A stretch of 64,000 bases of DNA from SAR324 cluster bacterium (lineage in GTDB: Bacteria; SAR324; XYD2-FULL-50-16): the NCBI GenBank assembly GCA_028282885.1, contig JANQGX010000032.1, forward strand, positions 1-64,000, in the 5' to 3' direction. Shown here piece by piece: positions 26,270 through 35,464 of this stretch; within the stretch, counting starts at the first letter, position 1; each line of letters starts with the position of its first letter. Made by a program: the position numbers and the translations under genes. Under the pieces are notes generated by a model. It was not told the DNA's origin. It searched no databases and saw only the letters and a list, made by a program, of their open reading frames with translations.

Positions 26270-27295
26270 TTAGACAGTTTTTCGGTTTAAATACGTTTTT
26301 ATTATCTGTTGTTCGAGTTTTTTTGATATTCCAACCTTTAGCTTTGCATAAGAGTCACGTTCCTTGATCCACGAAAGCGTGTCAGATATTGTGTCAGCTA
26401 TGGGTCTGAATTCAAGCCGGTTCTTTAAAGCCTTATCGATGTTTATGTGAAAAAGCCCGCTGTATTTCCTGGAAAGATAGTAAGGAAGCTTCGAAAAACT
26501 CATCAGGTTGTATTTGTTGAGAAACTCGTCTTCCATCCAAATGAACTCGGCATCGCTTTTGCTGATATCTCTGCAATGTTCAAAGAAGGATTTATAGGTC
26601 AATTGACCATATTGGCCCGTTATATTAAAAATGCCGGACGTTTTCGTTTCCAGCATTTTAATGTTCCAGATTGCCAGATCCGAAGCATCTATAACCGTCA
26701 TCCGGGTGTCAGGACTGCCGGGTGCCATGACTTTGCCGCCTTCGGATATACGCTTCGGCCAATAGGTAAATCTATCACTATTGTCATATGCCCCGGCGAT
26801 TAATCCAGGCCTGACAATCAGTAATTTGTCGGATATTTCGCTGCTGAAAACCTTTTCGCATTTCGCTTTAAGGGCACCGTAATAGTTATCAAACCCTTCA
26901 TCTTCAGTTCCCAGGCCCTCCGCTGTTTTCAGTTCTTTATCTGATATCTCTTTTGTTGGATCCTCTTCTTTTGATTCAACGGGATCAAGCAGATTGTTAT
27001 AAACGCTCACCGAGGAAATGAAGGTATAGTGTCCTGCGGAGTTTTTCAGATGTTCCAAAGTTGATCGTGCGACGCTCGGATGGTAACAACTGGTATCTAT
27101 GACTGCATCCCACCGCCTGTTATTTAATGCATCATAGCTACCCCTTCGATCACCTCGTAATTTTTCAACATATGGATAGAGGTGCGAATTGTTAACCCCC
27201 CTGTTAAACAGAGTAACTTCGTGACCGCGATGCTGTGCTGCTTCAACCAGGTATCTTCCAAGAAAAACGGTTCCCCCCAAGATCAAAATCTTCAA
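26270..27295 (-). CDS. SDR family NAD-dependent epimerase/reductase
   Basis: This 341-aa Rossmann-fold protein starts MKILILGGTVFLGRYLVEAA. The GGTxFLGR loop is typical of the atypical/extended SDR subgroup found in reductases related to mRNA-binding CSP41 proteins and isoflavone reductase. The second strand and helix read VTLFNRGVNN. The catalytic YxxxK appears as NYYGALKAKCEKVF (Tyr and Lys four apart), following SSVSVYN. The start codon is TTG (27293-27295), chosen because GGAG lies five bases upstream and the Rossmann strand begins immediately. No sugar-metabolism genes are nearby, so the substrate is open. Confidence 0.85.
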   Translation of the reverse strand: MKILILGGTVFLGRYLVEAAQHRGHEVTLFNRGVNNSHLYPYVEKLRGDRRGSYDALNNRRWDAVIDTSCYHPSVARSTLEHLKNSAGHYTFISSVSVYNNLLDPVESKEEDPTKEISDKELKTAEGLGTEDEGFDNYYGALKAKCEKVFSSEISDKLLIVRPGLIAGAYDNSDRFTYWPKRISEGGKVMAPGSPDTRMTVIDASDLAIWNIKMLETKTSGIFNITGQYGQLTYKSFFEHCRDISKSDAEFIWMEDEFLNKYNLMSFSKLPYYLSRKYSGLFHINIDKALKNRLEFRPIADTISDTLSWIKERDSYAKLKVGISKKLEQQIIKTYLNRKTV

Positions 27296-27490
27296 TTTGT
27301 CTCCTTTTTTCGTGTGGCATCCTTCTGCTGTGAGTCGGCTGCAGTCTCTCCGAAAATAAAGCGGATTGGGACTGTTGAATGCTAACGAAACCGTGTTATA
27401 TAGCCCCCTTACAGATCACTTTCGTAGAAGTACTTTTCTGCTGGCCAGGCATAAAAGCTTCGTTGCAATCCAATAGCAAAATCCCCAGAA

Positions 27491-29344
27491 TTAGAAAACC
27501 TGCTTAATGATGACTCGACTCCCTTTTTTGATGACCTTTACTGATTTTTCAATGACAAAGTAGTCCGGACGACGGTCTTCAATCAACCTGAAACCATATT
27601 TGGCTCCCCGAAAAACAGGGTGATAATGAAAAAGAATTATATCGCTGTTCTGCAACACTATTGGCGCTCCCGCTTTCAAACTCCTATTGGTGATACCCTG
27701 AAAATAAGCATGATCTTCGGCTGCATAAACAAGATCTGTGTAGCGAATATCCGAAAGTTTCATCGTTTCCGAATAGGTCAGATCCAAAGGATGCCAGGTC
27801 CCGTCTTCATCCATATACTCCGCCCACTCGTGATGAAAGTCATATTGATCAGCATTATCCCTGTTTAACACAACCCCTGAGATAGAACGTGCAGGAATCC
27901 CGTTTGCCCGGCACAACGCAATAAACAATCTTGCATAATTAATGCACACGCCCTCTCGCTGAAAAAAGGTCTGAGACGCCTTGAGAGAGGCGGGAGCCTT
28001 GTGAAAGCCCTGATTGAATTTGAGATAGCCTGTAACAAAGTCACTGATCATTTCTGCATTTTCATCAATGGTTTTTGATTCCGAATGGAGCTGACGTGCC
28101 TTTTCAAGAATAGCCTCATTAGTCGAGTCGATAAAATAAGATGGCGATGTCCAGTCAGCAGCCGTTTCCCTGCCGAGACGAAAAGTTGTTGGCGAGTTCC
28201 GGTGTCGAATGTATCGTATTTTTAACTCCGATATCTCTCCGAGTTCATCAGTGGGAATTATCGCCCAATATCCGCCAAATCCGTCATATTTCCTGTCATA
28301 GGAGAAAAGTCTGTCGTTAATGCGAATTTCAACTTCACTTTGCCCGAGAAAGGAGCGACCGACTGGTACCAGTAACGCATCACCCAAAGGCAATCCATCG
28401 AGTGAGTCCGGTTGCAAACGTTTACCCGGTGAACCGTCCTTTGCAAGTCGGAAACCGGTATTGACATGCCTTCCGGATGGTTTTGCAGGACGCCTGTTTG
28501 AGCAGCGGGAGAATACCCCGGGAATACTCCATGATCCACCACGAATAACCTTTCTTGAGCCACCTTCAGGTCCCCTGGGATTGCTCTGCCGGCTGTAAGC
28601 GTAATAATTTTCATCATACCAATCAGCCGTCCATTCCCAAACATTTCCGGACATATCGAACACGCCGATATCATTTGCCGGATAGCTTCCAACCGGGGCG
28701 GTGTAGAGATGTCCGTCAGTATCACTGGGATTGCAACACTCCTGTGCTCCGTAATTTGCAAGTTTTCTGGTCAATACCCCGGTCCGGGTTGCGTACATTC
28801 TCTCCTTCCCCCGGGATCTCGCGGCAAACTCCCATTCCGCCTCGGAAAGAAGGCGAAAACCACCACCTGATTTCTTATTAAGCCATTTGATAAAGGCCTG
28901 CGCATCATTCCAGGTAACACAGACAACGGGGTGATTATCTCCTTGAACAAAAACGAGGCGATTCCAGCTTTTATCCGTAATAACACCCCAGTTGCCATCT
29001 TTATCAAGTCCAAAACAACCCTGACCCCGCTCCGCTTCTGTCCGATAACCGGTCTCTTCCACAAATTTCCTGAACTCGCCGACGGTTACTTCATGTTTAC
29101 CGATATAATAATCGTCCAGGCACACTTTATGGTTAGGTTTTTCATCCCTGTCGCCTGATTCAAAACTGTTACCCATTTCAAAACAGCCTCTTTTGACCGG
29201 CAAAAACTCCATACCGGTTGTGGGATCAGAGTACGGACCAAAAGACGACATTTGATTTCGGTTATCAGCGATGATGTTTTGAAAAGCAGATATAAACACG
29301 GCTCCTAATAAGATGACTATAATAGCCAAGCGTTTGTTTTTCAT
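27491..29344 (-). CDS. Exported SUMF1-domain and transglutaminase-like fusion protein
   Basis: This 617-aa protein has an N-terminal membrane or signal segment (AIIVILLGAVFISAF). A SUMF1/formylglycine-generating-enzyme-like domain follows (about residues 45-300: FRLLSEAEWEFAARSRG, DMSGNVWEWTADWYDENY, KVIRGGSW). A linker leads to a transglutaminase-core domain with C467 (REGVCINYARLF), H505 (DFHHEWAEY) and D521 (WHPLDLTYSE). The FGE catalytic Cys pair is not present: positions 3 and 8 after RGGS are Ile and Ser. The SUMF1 part is therefore probably a binding module. The transglutaminase triad is intact, so it may act as a periplasmic peptidase or cross-linking enzyme. The combination is unusual; substrate is unknown. 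Confidence 0.85.
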   Translation of the reverse strand: MKNKRLAIIVILLGAVFISAFQNIIADNRNQMSSFGPYSDPTTGMEFLPVKRGCFEMGNSFESGDRDEKPNHKVCLDDYYIGKHEVTVGEFRKFVEETGYRTEAERGQGCFGLDKDGNWGVITDKSWNRLVFVQGDNHPVVCVTWNDAQAFIKWLNKKSGGGFRLLSEAEWEFAARSRGKERMYATRTGVLTRKLANYGAQECCNPSDTDGHLYTAPVGSYPANDIGVFDMSGNVWEWTADWYDENYYAYSRQSNPRGPEGGSRKVIRGGSWSIPGVFSRCSNRRPAKPSGRHVNTGFRLAKDGSPGKRLQPDSLDGLPLGDALLVPVGRSFLGQSEVEIRINDRLFSYDRKYDGFGGYWAIIPTDELGEISELKIRYIRHRNSPTTFRLGRETAADWTSPSYFIDSTNEAILEKARQLHSESKTIDENAEMISDFVTGYLKFNQGFHKAPASLKASQTFFQREGVCINYARLFIALCRANGIPARSISGVVLNRDNADQYDFHHEWAEYMDEDGTWHPLDLTYSETMKLSDIRYTDLVYAAEDHAYFQGITNRSLKAGAPIVLQNSDIILFHYHPVFRGAKYGFRLIEDRRPDYFVIEKSVKVIKKGSRVIIKQVF

Positions 29345-29499
29345 AGTTTCAAATCCTCACAAGATTTATTGAAGCGGTAAGTATAACGTTTTCCGGCCCT
29401 GGCCGCACCTCCAACACCGACTGAACTCATTGTCTTTTATTGGGACTGCGGATCTTGTTTGCGGCGGCAAGTTACGATACCAACTTTTGATAGATGGGT

Positions 29500-29931
29500 T
29501 TAAAGATTGAGCTCGTTCAGAGGCAAGATTCTGTAGTTCAGATCGTCGTAGTATGCAAATCCAAGTGACTCCCAAAAATCGTTACCAGATGCGTTATCGG
29601 AGTTCACCAACACAGCTATTTTGGTAATATGCTCAGCTTTCAAGGATTTTACAGCTTTATCCACCAGTTTTGTCCCTATTCCCCGGCCTCGGTATTTATC
29701 ATCAACAGCGGTGTGGTAAATGAAACCTTTTCTGCCATCATGTCCGCAAAGAATTCCACCGATGATCTTTCCCCTTGATTTACAGATGTAATTGTTATCA
29801 GGATTCCTTTTTAAGAATCTGGAAAATCCCTCTTTCGAATCATCGACGGACCGTAATATTATTCCGCTTGAATTGGACCAAAGCCGATAAATGCCGTCAT
29901 AATCATCTATTTTCATTTTTTTAAAGATCAT
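29500..29931 (-). CDS. GNAT family N-acetyltransferase
   Basis: This 143-aa GNAT protein carries the acetyl-CoA pyrophosphate loop YRGRGIGTKLVDKAVKSLKA in the centre and the C-terminal NDFWESLGFAYYDDLNYRI segment typical of the family. The preceding strand GFIYHTAVDD is also standard. The acceptor is unknown. It is one of several acetyltransferases in the 10-32 kb interval. It ends about 155 bp before the SUMF1-fusion gene and is preceded by another GNAT gene by 15 bp, so the two could share a transcript. Confidence 0.88.
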   Translation of the reverse strand: MIFKKMKIDDYDGIYRLWSNSSGIILRSVDDSKEGFSRFLKRNPDNNYICKSRGKIIGGILCGHDGRKGFIYHTAVDDKYRGRGIGTKLVDKAVKSLKAEHITKIAVLVNSDNASGNDFWESLGFAYYDDLNYRILPLNELNL

Positions 29932-29946
29932 CTCGAAATGCCTTGA

Positions 29947-30507
29947 TTACTTTTGTACTATCACTGGGGATCGGTCACTGGCATTGAGACGGGTCAAATG
30001 ACTGTCCCCGATATCTGCGTTATCGATAAAATATACAACCCTGTCGGAGTCGTTCCAAATAATGCTTTTCCAGTACTGAAAACCGCATTTTTTGACAAGG
30101 TTGATTGATGCCATATTATCAGGCCAAATGACTGCAACAACTCGCCGGAATTCAAGTTCCGTGAAGCCTACTCTCAGGATTTCCTTGCAGGCCTCAAAAC
30201 CGAAACCATTGCCCCACATGGGTTTTTTGAAAGCGTACCCAATGTTTACCTCCTTCATGTTGCTGATGTAATGCAATCCTCCAAATCCAATCAATTCCGA
30301 ATTTGATTTCAAGTAGATCCCCCAGTCGCCGAACTGATGGGTTTCCCAATGCTTATTGATCTCAACCACCCTGTGTCTGGTTGAATCCATGCTATCATCC
30401 GCACCACCAATCCAATATTTCATGACTTGAGGATCGCCGAATACTTGAAACAATGATTCAGAATCTTCAAGTGACAATCTGCTGAAATACAGCCGTTCAG
30501 TTTCCAT
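29947..30507 (-). CDS. GNAT family N-acetyltransferase (RimJ/RimL type)
   Basis: This acetyltransferase of about 186 aa begins METERLYFSRLSLEDSESLF, the usual start of the RimJ/RimL subgroup. I use this internal ATG (30505-30507) because the upstream 17 residues from a GTG at 30558 are outside the fold. The acetyl-CoA region is NIGYAFKKPMWGNGFGFEAC, and the final helix is DNMASINLVKKCGFQYWKS. The acceptor is not known. It lies 15 bp upstream of a second GNAT gene. Confidence 0.88.
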   Translation of the reverse strand: METERLYFSRLSLEDSESLFQVFGDPQVMKYWIGGADDSMDSTRHRVVEINKHWETHQFGDWGIYLKSNSELIGFGGLHYISNMKEVNIGYAFKKPMWGNGFGFEACKEILRVGFTELEFRRVVAVIWPDNMASINLVKKCGFQYWKSIIWNDSDRVVYFIDNADIGDSHLTRLNASDRSPVIVQK

Positions 30508-30727
30508 GTCCTGGGTTCCGGAAACAGTCTGTTGAAATACGGGTATGTGAACAATCACAGAAAAAACCCCACCGGTTATTTATCACCGGCAGGTTTATCT
30601 CTTTTTCATCTTGGCACCTGTTTATATGATTCCATTTGAAAATAGCGAAATTGACCAGAACATGGGAGGAAATGATCGATTCAATCCATTAGGAAAAATA
30701 ACCAACCGGCCACTTATCAATGGACTT

Positions 30728-31324
30728 CTATTGTGAGTCTGCGTGTTTTTTCAACAAGCGGAGACCAATCAACCAGCCAACAAAAAATCCCACCAGGTGT
30801 CCTAATTTAGGATGTTGAGCATATATAATATCGATTATCATCGCTGGTAAAATCGCAAAACCAACCGCAAGTTTCAAACGAAGTGTGACATTTGCCTTTT
30901 TCCAGATTATCAAGGCCCCCAAAGCAGCTACTCCCATCACTGCTTGTGATGCGCCGGTACCTAAATTCCAGGGTGGTTCGACTGTCAAAGTGCTGACCAG
31001 CGTCCCGCATGCACCCGAGACAAACCAGAGCATAAAAAACCGGATGGAACCTGTATATTTTTCAAGTATTACTCCGAGAAGGAAAAATGACAAAACATTG
31101 AAAAACATATGGGGTTGCTTAAAATGAATTAACTGAGACAAAAGCAAACGCCACAGTTCCAGATTCCAAAGATGCTCAAATGTGACGCCACCATATGGTT
31201 CCAACTGAACATACTTGATCTTGCCGAACAAAGAGCCACTAATTTGAAAATTGACAGCTAGAGAGTAGGCTATTGTAAAAAGCGATACTGCAATTGTGAC
31301 ATAGGGATATTTTCGAGAACTCAT
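30728..31324 (-). CDS. Rhomboid-family intramembrane serine protease
   Basis: This 198-aa membrane protein has about six transmembrane helices. The N-terminal loop has WRLLLSQLIHF, then HMFFNVLSFFLLG, matching the conserved His/Asn region of rhomboids. The active-site Ser lies in GTGASQAVMG (GASQ in place of the usual GASG/GxSG), and the partner His is in LGHLVGFFVGWLIG near the C-terminus. Both catalytic residues are present, so activity is plausible. The upstream small membrane protein ends three bases before, so they form a two-gene unit. Confidence 0.85.
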   Translation of the reverse strand: MSSRKYPYVTIAVSLFTIAYSLAVNFQISGSLFGKIKYVQLEPYGGVTFEHLWNLELWRLLLSQLIHFKQPHMFFNVLSFFLLGVILEKYTGSIRFFMLWFVSGACGTLVSTLTVEPPWNLGTGASQAVMGVAALGALIIWKKANVTLRLKLAVGFAILPAMIIDIIYAQHPKLGHLVGFFVGWLIGLRLLKKHADSQ

Positions 31325-31327
31325 ATC

Positions 31328-31576
31328 TTAACTGACGTGTTCCACTGTATATTTCCGTTTTCTGATTTCCGACCAGATCCCAACCGAGATCATGCCCAGG
31401 ATTATTAACAGTTGAAAATAGAACGCATAGCCAAATGCACGTAAATCAGTGTGCGGTGGACCGGAAAGATGCCAGAAATCAGGACTGCCGGCATAGTGCC
31501 AAACATCAGTTCCCGAAAGAAACATAACCCCCCAACACACCAAAGCTATAATGTTAAGAACCACAATCTTTTTCAT
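31328..31576 (-). CDS. Small two-helix membrane protein paired with rhomboid
   Basis: This 82-aa protein has two hydrophobic segments (VLNIIALVCWGVMFLSG and FYFQLLIILGMISVGIW) separated by a short polar loop rich in Trp, His and Pro (WHYAGSPDFWHLSGPPH). I do not recognise a family. AAGGAGATATGAA precedes the ATG. The gene immediately precedes the rhomboid gene, so the two are probably translated from one message. It could be a partner or substrate of the protease; this is inference. Confidence 0.65.
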   Translation of the reverse strand: MKKIVVLNIIALVCWGVMFLSGTDVWHYAGSPDFWHLSGPPHTDLRAFGYAFYFQLLIILGMISVGIWSEIRKRKYTVEHVS

Positions 31577-31713
31577 TTCATATCTCCTTTGATTCAGTTT
31601 GCGCGTGCATCAGTAGCGGCTGCACTGATGGTTGATAAAAAATGCCCTTTCAAGATTATTGAAAATCGGTTTCATCCAAAGCATTTACCGCCGACCGGCC
31701 GGATGTACTCTCA

Positions 31714-32190
31714 TCAGGTATATTGATCATCAAGCAACAGCTCCATTGGGACATAGGTGATTCCATTTTCGGCTGCGATTTCACCCGTCTTTTGAAAACC
31801 CAACTGTTGATAGATTGCTTCAGCGTACGTTGACGAATGAACCGTCAGCTTTGATAAATTCGGATTCGACAAGCGTGCCTTGCTTATTGCCTGTGTCAAT
31901 AACTCTTTTGCGATCCCTTGTTGCCGGACGGTCACGAACAGCATCGCGATTATGTCAGGTGGGAAAAATTCAAGCATCCCCACCAAGACGTCAGATTTAA
32001 ATGCAACCAAAACAAAGCCATCTGATTGCATTCGTTCTTTCAGTGCATCGGGATTTGCAAACCGAAAAAACTCTTCTATACCATCGTTCTCGTAGTCTAA
32101 AGCTACGAACTCATTGAACACCTGCTTCACTAAGTCACAGACAGTCTGTTCTTCGCCGGCTTTCATTTCCCGAAAGACAATCAAATCCAT
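31714..32190 (-). CDS. GNAT family N-acetyltransferase
   Basis: This 158-aa GNAT protein shows MLFVTVRQQGIAKELLTQAI (acetyl-CoA loop in the strand-helix turn, with the Q/R-x-x-G-x pattern) and TYAEAIYQQLGFQKTGE near the C-terminus. It starts MDLIVFREMKAGEEQTVCDL, as in many ElaA/YjdJ-like small acetyltransferases. A good AAGGAGATGTG precedes the ATG. Substrate is unknown. Confidence 0.85.
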   Translation of the reverse strand: MDLIVFREMKAGEEQTVCDLVKQVFNEFVALDYENDGIEEFFRFANPDALKERMQSDGFVLVAFKSDVLVGMLEFFPPDIIAMLFVTVRQQGIAKELLTQAISKARLSNPNLSKLTVHSSTYAEAIYQQLGFQKTGEIAAENGITYVPMELLLDDQYT

Positions 32191-32376
32191 AAAAGCACAT
32201 CTCCTTCGTCTTTAGTGCTTGTTTCAAATACCGAGAACACTGACGTCATTTCATAATGTTGGGTTGGAATTGCCATATTCGCATTTGGCAAGAGCAACTA
32301 CGGTAGGCAAAATATAGTGGTTGTCGCCATGTAGTTTATTTGGGCACACCCGTTCAAATTACAGTTCACCAAATTT

Positions 32377-32676
32377 CTAATTGACCTCTTGTAAAGTATA
32401 ATCATTTACTTTTTTACTGTCTCTGCCAAGTGCCACCATGATTTCGTAACAACCTGATATATCGGCAGGCGTTTTGATATCGACATTAGGTCCGCCGACT
32501 TCCGCGTATCTGGCTTTTTTCAATACATTTTCGGGAACGTCGGTGACATCGATTGTCGCAGCATCCAGGGATATCTTGCCAATGATTGGAGCAAGGTACC
32601 CATCAATCACCATAAAAGCCCCTTGTGGATTGCGATCCAGCTCACCAAGCAATCTTGAATATCCATCTTTATGACG
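32377..32676 (-). pseudogene. Alanine racemase C-terminal remnant
   Basis: The reading frame gives KDGYSRLLGELDRNPQGAFM, then DGYLAPIIGKISLDAATIDV and TDVPENVLKKARYAEVGG. This matches the C-terminal beta domain of alanine racemase, where GYxDGYSR and the GxxSMD block (here GKISLDAATIDVTD) surround the catalytic region. The entire N-terminal barrel and the first half of the GYADG motif are missing or frame-broken. The remaining 91 codons could be translated from an internal TTG but would not fold into an enzyme. Confidence 0.8.
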
Positions 32677-33037
32677 CCATGGCCGTTATACCTCTAATAA
32701 ATACAACCGTACTCGCATTTCTTTGCAATTGTACTTTTGGAGAAAAGATATCTCTGATACAAATCCGAGCTTAATTATTCACAAGACAAACAGAGTTATC
32801 AAACGAGTTTTCAAAGCAATTCTAACCAATTCCTAATCGTGGGCTTACGGTTTTGAAATGGATTTCCGTCAGACTTTGATTTTCAGAGGATGTTCCCGGG
32901 TTACCCTACCCGACCTCTCTTCCGGGGGCATCCTTTCATCTGGGAGCAATGCAGTTGCCAGGCTTTCGTTGTGAATAGCATCACGATAGGCTGACAATCC
33001 CTGAAACTCATGAGGATCATCCTACGGAAAAAATAAA
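32677..33037. other. Divergent intergenic region
   Basis: About 360 bp between the alr remnant and the plus-strand glycosyltransferase hold no recognisable gene. It presumably carries the glycosyltransferase promoter, but no clear element was identified. Confidence 0.4.
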
Positions 33038-34240
33038 GTGAAAATCGGTCTCACCACCACCAGTTTCAGAACCGACCAGGGAGCTGAGCGATTTGTTGTC
33101 AATCTGGCAAAAGGACTGTTGCAGGCAGGTCAGCAGGTTCATGTTGTGGGACGACTGGAACAACCGGCAGCTCTTGAAGAGTTTTTGGACAGTCTGACCC
33201 CCGCCCAACAGAACAGGTTCCAATTACATCGTATACGTACTCTTAAAGCTCATCGATACACAAACCTGGTTACCTTTGCCTGGGGGGTACATCGGGTATT
33301 GAAAGACCTGCCGCTGGATATTACCCAGGGATTTGGAAAATCGTTGGGCCTGGATGTTTTTCGACCTCCCACCGCAACCCACAAATCGCTTCTCAACGAA
33401 GCCGGGGCCCGTATTAGAAGCAAAGCGGCCAATAATCTGGAACTGAACATTGAGCGACGTATTCTTTACCAGGAAGCCAAAGCTATTGTTGTCAATTCGC
33501 GCTATGGCGAATCTTCATTAAGAAAGGTATATCCGGGCCTGACCACCCCGGTGAAAGTCATTTACAATATGATTGACCTTTCCAAATGGGAGAAAGCTGA
33601 CAACGAGTCTGGGAAGGTCAGGTTGAGAAGACAACACGGAATTCCTGCCAATGCCTGTGTTTTTCTACATGTTTCAACCAACTTTCATTTGAAGGGAGTT
33701 CCTGAAGCCTTGGAAGGGTTGCAATTTTTGAATCAAAAAGAAAGCGATTGCGTACGAGGCAGGGTTTACTTTGTCCTCGTTGGGGATGAATCATTTCCGG
33801 TCCCCAAAAAGCTGCGTGAACAGGTCAAGGTGTTTCCCAGGACCAGACAGATTGCTCCCTTTTATCAAATGGCGGATGTGCTTTTGCATCCCACAAAATT
33901 TGATCCTTTTTCGAATGTAGTGTTGGAGGCGTTCGCGTCAGGATTACCGGCAATTACGTCAAAAAAGAACGGTGCCTGCGAAATTATCACCGATGGCCTG
34001 AATGGAACGATATTGGAGGATACCGGACCTCGGCAAATCTACGAAAGCATGTTGCCGTTCCTGAATCTTCAAAACCTGGAGAGGATGAAATTGGCTGCCA
34101 AAGCCAGGAGTCGGGATTTCTCAATTGAATCGATTGTCGAACAGTATATCGAGCTTTATCGGGAAGTAAACAAACGTTCCAGGTTGGTTTCAAGGAAAGT
34201 GTCTCTCAGACCTTTGGAAGCCCTGCTGGCTGAATCGTGA
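33038..34240 (+). CDS. Glycosyltransferase family 4 protein
   Basis: This 400-aa GT-B retaining glycosyltransferase is probably on the cytoplasmic face of the inner membrane, acting in LPS-core or polysaccharide assembly. The N-terminal domain opens MKIGLTTTSFRTDQGAERFV, with the Gly-rich donor/acceptor loop. The C-terminal domain has the strand CVFLHVSTNFHLKGVPEALE and the GT4 motif HPTKFDPFSNVVLEAFASGL, with the E/D-x7-E-like spacing that contacts the nucleotide sugar. Overall it resembles WaaG-type heptose glucosyltransferases. The start is GTG (33038), because the first strand begins there. It is one of few plus-strand genes and has no sugar neighbours. Confidence 0.88.
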   Translation: MKIGLTTTSFRTDQGAERFVVNLAKGLLQAGQQVHVVGRLEQPAALEEFLDSLTPAQQNRFQLHRIRTLKAHRYTNLVTFAWGVHRVLKDLPLDITQGFGKSLGLDVFRPPTATHKSLLNEAGARIRSKAANNLELNIERRILYQEAKAIVVNSRYGESSLRKVYPGLTTPVKVIYNMIDLSKWEKADNESGKVRLRRQHGIPANACVFLHVSTNFHLKGVPEALEGLQFLNQKESDCVRGRVYFVLVGDESFPVPKKLREQVKVFPRTRQIAPFYQMADVLLHPTKFDPFSNVVLEAFASGLPAITSKKNGACEIITDGLNGTILEDTGPRQIYESMLPFLNLQNLERMKLAAKARSRDFSIESIVEQYIELYREVNKRSRLVSRKVSLRPLEALLAES

Positions 34241-34252
34241 TTTTCCCTTGGA

Positions 34253-35326
34253 TTAACGGAAGATGAATCCATTGTTCAAAGGATCATCGGGATCGAAATA
34301 AAACCTGTTCTGTCCACAAATGGCGGCAGAGCCGGATACCTTCGGGATTACCGCTTCAAAACCCCCGAATTCAGTTACTTCATGAACTTCCACATTCATA
34401 CAGGTTCCGAGTATGCTCTCAATGGTGATGGATTCGCCGGATTTCAACTCGCCTTTTGAGAAATGCAGTGCAGCGCGTGCGCTAACGCCGGACCCTGTAG
34501 ATGATCGATCCACCTGTCCTTCTGCGAATATGCAGACATTGCGACTGTGATGACCCGCAGTCTTCGCAGGCCCAACTATAATCGTTCCATAGAGAAAGGA
34601 CAGATCGGGTTCAAACGGATGAACAATCTCCTCTTTTTCCATGACACAGTTTTTGATGGTTCTGCCTAAATGGATGAGCTGATCATGCTGATCGGGTTTC
34701 AGATCGACTTTCAGATCCTCGGCCCTGCAAAAGACGTAGAAGGCACCACCAAACGCAATGTCATATTTCAGGTTGCCGATTCCGGGGATATCTATTTCCA
34801 GATCTTGTTTATAGAGAAATGAAGGAACGTTAAAAAACGATACTTCCCTGACAACTCCATGTTCGCGAAAAGCGGTGGCCACTATTCTACCTGCAGGCAC
34901 ATCTATTTTTAATTCAGGGTAATCTCCTTCTTTAACCAGCCATCCCGTATCCAGCAAAACCTTTGATATGGCTATGATAGCATGTCCGCACATCGTGCTG
35001 TAACCTTCGTTGTGAAGAAAGAACAAGCCGACATCAGCGTCCTCGTTATTTGGAGCTGTAACGATGGCTCCATACATATCTGCATGACCTCGGGGTTCCC
35101 ACATGGTTCCAGTGCGGATATAATCGTAGTTTTCTCTGAAATAACGTCTTTTCTCTAAAACAGTATCTCCCTTGATTTCCGGTAATCCGGATGTGAATAT
35201 CCGCAACGGCTCTCCCCCGGTGTGGGCTTCAATCGATTCTATTACCTGCCAGTTTTCAGGCGGTTTCCAGTTTTTTAATGTCACGATAATTTTCTCTTTA
35301 ATCTGTTTATTAATTTCATTGTGCAT
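34253..35326 (-). CDS. Probable trans-3-hydroxy-L-proline dehydratase (proline racemase family)
   Basis: This 357-aa proline-racemase-superfamily protein carries the first catalytic Cys in STMCGHAIIAI (C113). The second position, Cys in racemases and 4-hydroxyproline epimerases, is Thr here (DRSSTGSG, T277). In the human L3HYPDH enzyme the pair is Cys and Thr as well, so dehydration of trans-3-hydroxy-L-proline to delta1-pyrroline-2-carboxylate is the most likely reaction. A remnant of an ornithine-cyclodeaminase-family gene, the usual source of pyrroline-2-carboxylate reductase, lies just upstream, which supports this. The length is normal. The gene converges on the glycosyltransferase with a 12-bp gap. 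Confidence 0.82.
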   Translation of the reverse strand: MHNEINKQIKEKIIVTLKNWKPPENWQVIESIEAHTGGEPLRIFTSGLPEIKGDTVLEKRRYFRENYDYIRTGTMWEPRGHADMYGAIVTAPNNEDADVGLFFLHNEGYSTMCGHAIIAISKVLLDTGWLVKEGDYPELKIDVPAGRIVATAFREHGVVREVSFFNVPSFLYKQDLEIDIPGIGNLKYDIAFGGAFYVFCRAEDLKVDLKPDQHDQLIHLGRTIKNCVMEKEEIVHPFEPDLSFLYGTIIVGPAKTAGHHSRNVCIFAEGQVDRSSTGSGVSARAALHFSKGELKSGESITIESILGTCMNVEVHEVTEFGGFEAVIPKVSGSAAICGQNRFYFDPDDPLNNGFIFR

Positions 35327-35365
35327 CCAACCATCTCTTATTTCCAGGAGGATTTCGAGATCAAA

Positions 35366-35464
35366 TTATAGTTCGACTGATACTCCCGGGACGGCTTCTT
35401 TTGCTTTTCGGCACATCAAATTGGCTGCGATCAGATCGAAGAGGGCCATTCCAAAAGAATCTCA
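35366..35464 (-). pseudogene. Ornithine cyclodeaminase/mu-crystallin family remnant
   Basis: The minus-strand frame gives DSFGMALFDLIAANLMCRKA then KEAVPGVSVEL and a stop at 35366-35368. This is the last helix and tail of the ornithine cyclodeaminase/mu-crystallin family, where DSxGxALxDLAAA is conserved. It is closed upstream by an in-frame TGA (35462-35464). More of the gene may continue frame-shifted to about 35490. It lies 39 bp upstream of the hydroxyproline dehydratase start, the position where the partner reductase gene would sit in an operon. Confidence 0.72.

Noticed and set aside
27491..29344. Formylglycine-generating enzyme activity of the SUMF1 domain
   Set aside because: The two catalytic Cys positions after RGGS are Ile and Ser, and no sulfatase gene lies nearby.
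10126..32190. Integron-type gene cassette array
   Set aside because: Small one-direction genes with gaps suggested cassettes, but I found no recurring attC-like palindromes or integrase in the window.
34253..35326. Proline racemase or 4-hydroxyproline epimerase
   Set aside because: The second catalytic Cys is replaced by Thr277, which marks the dehydratase subgroup.
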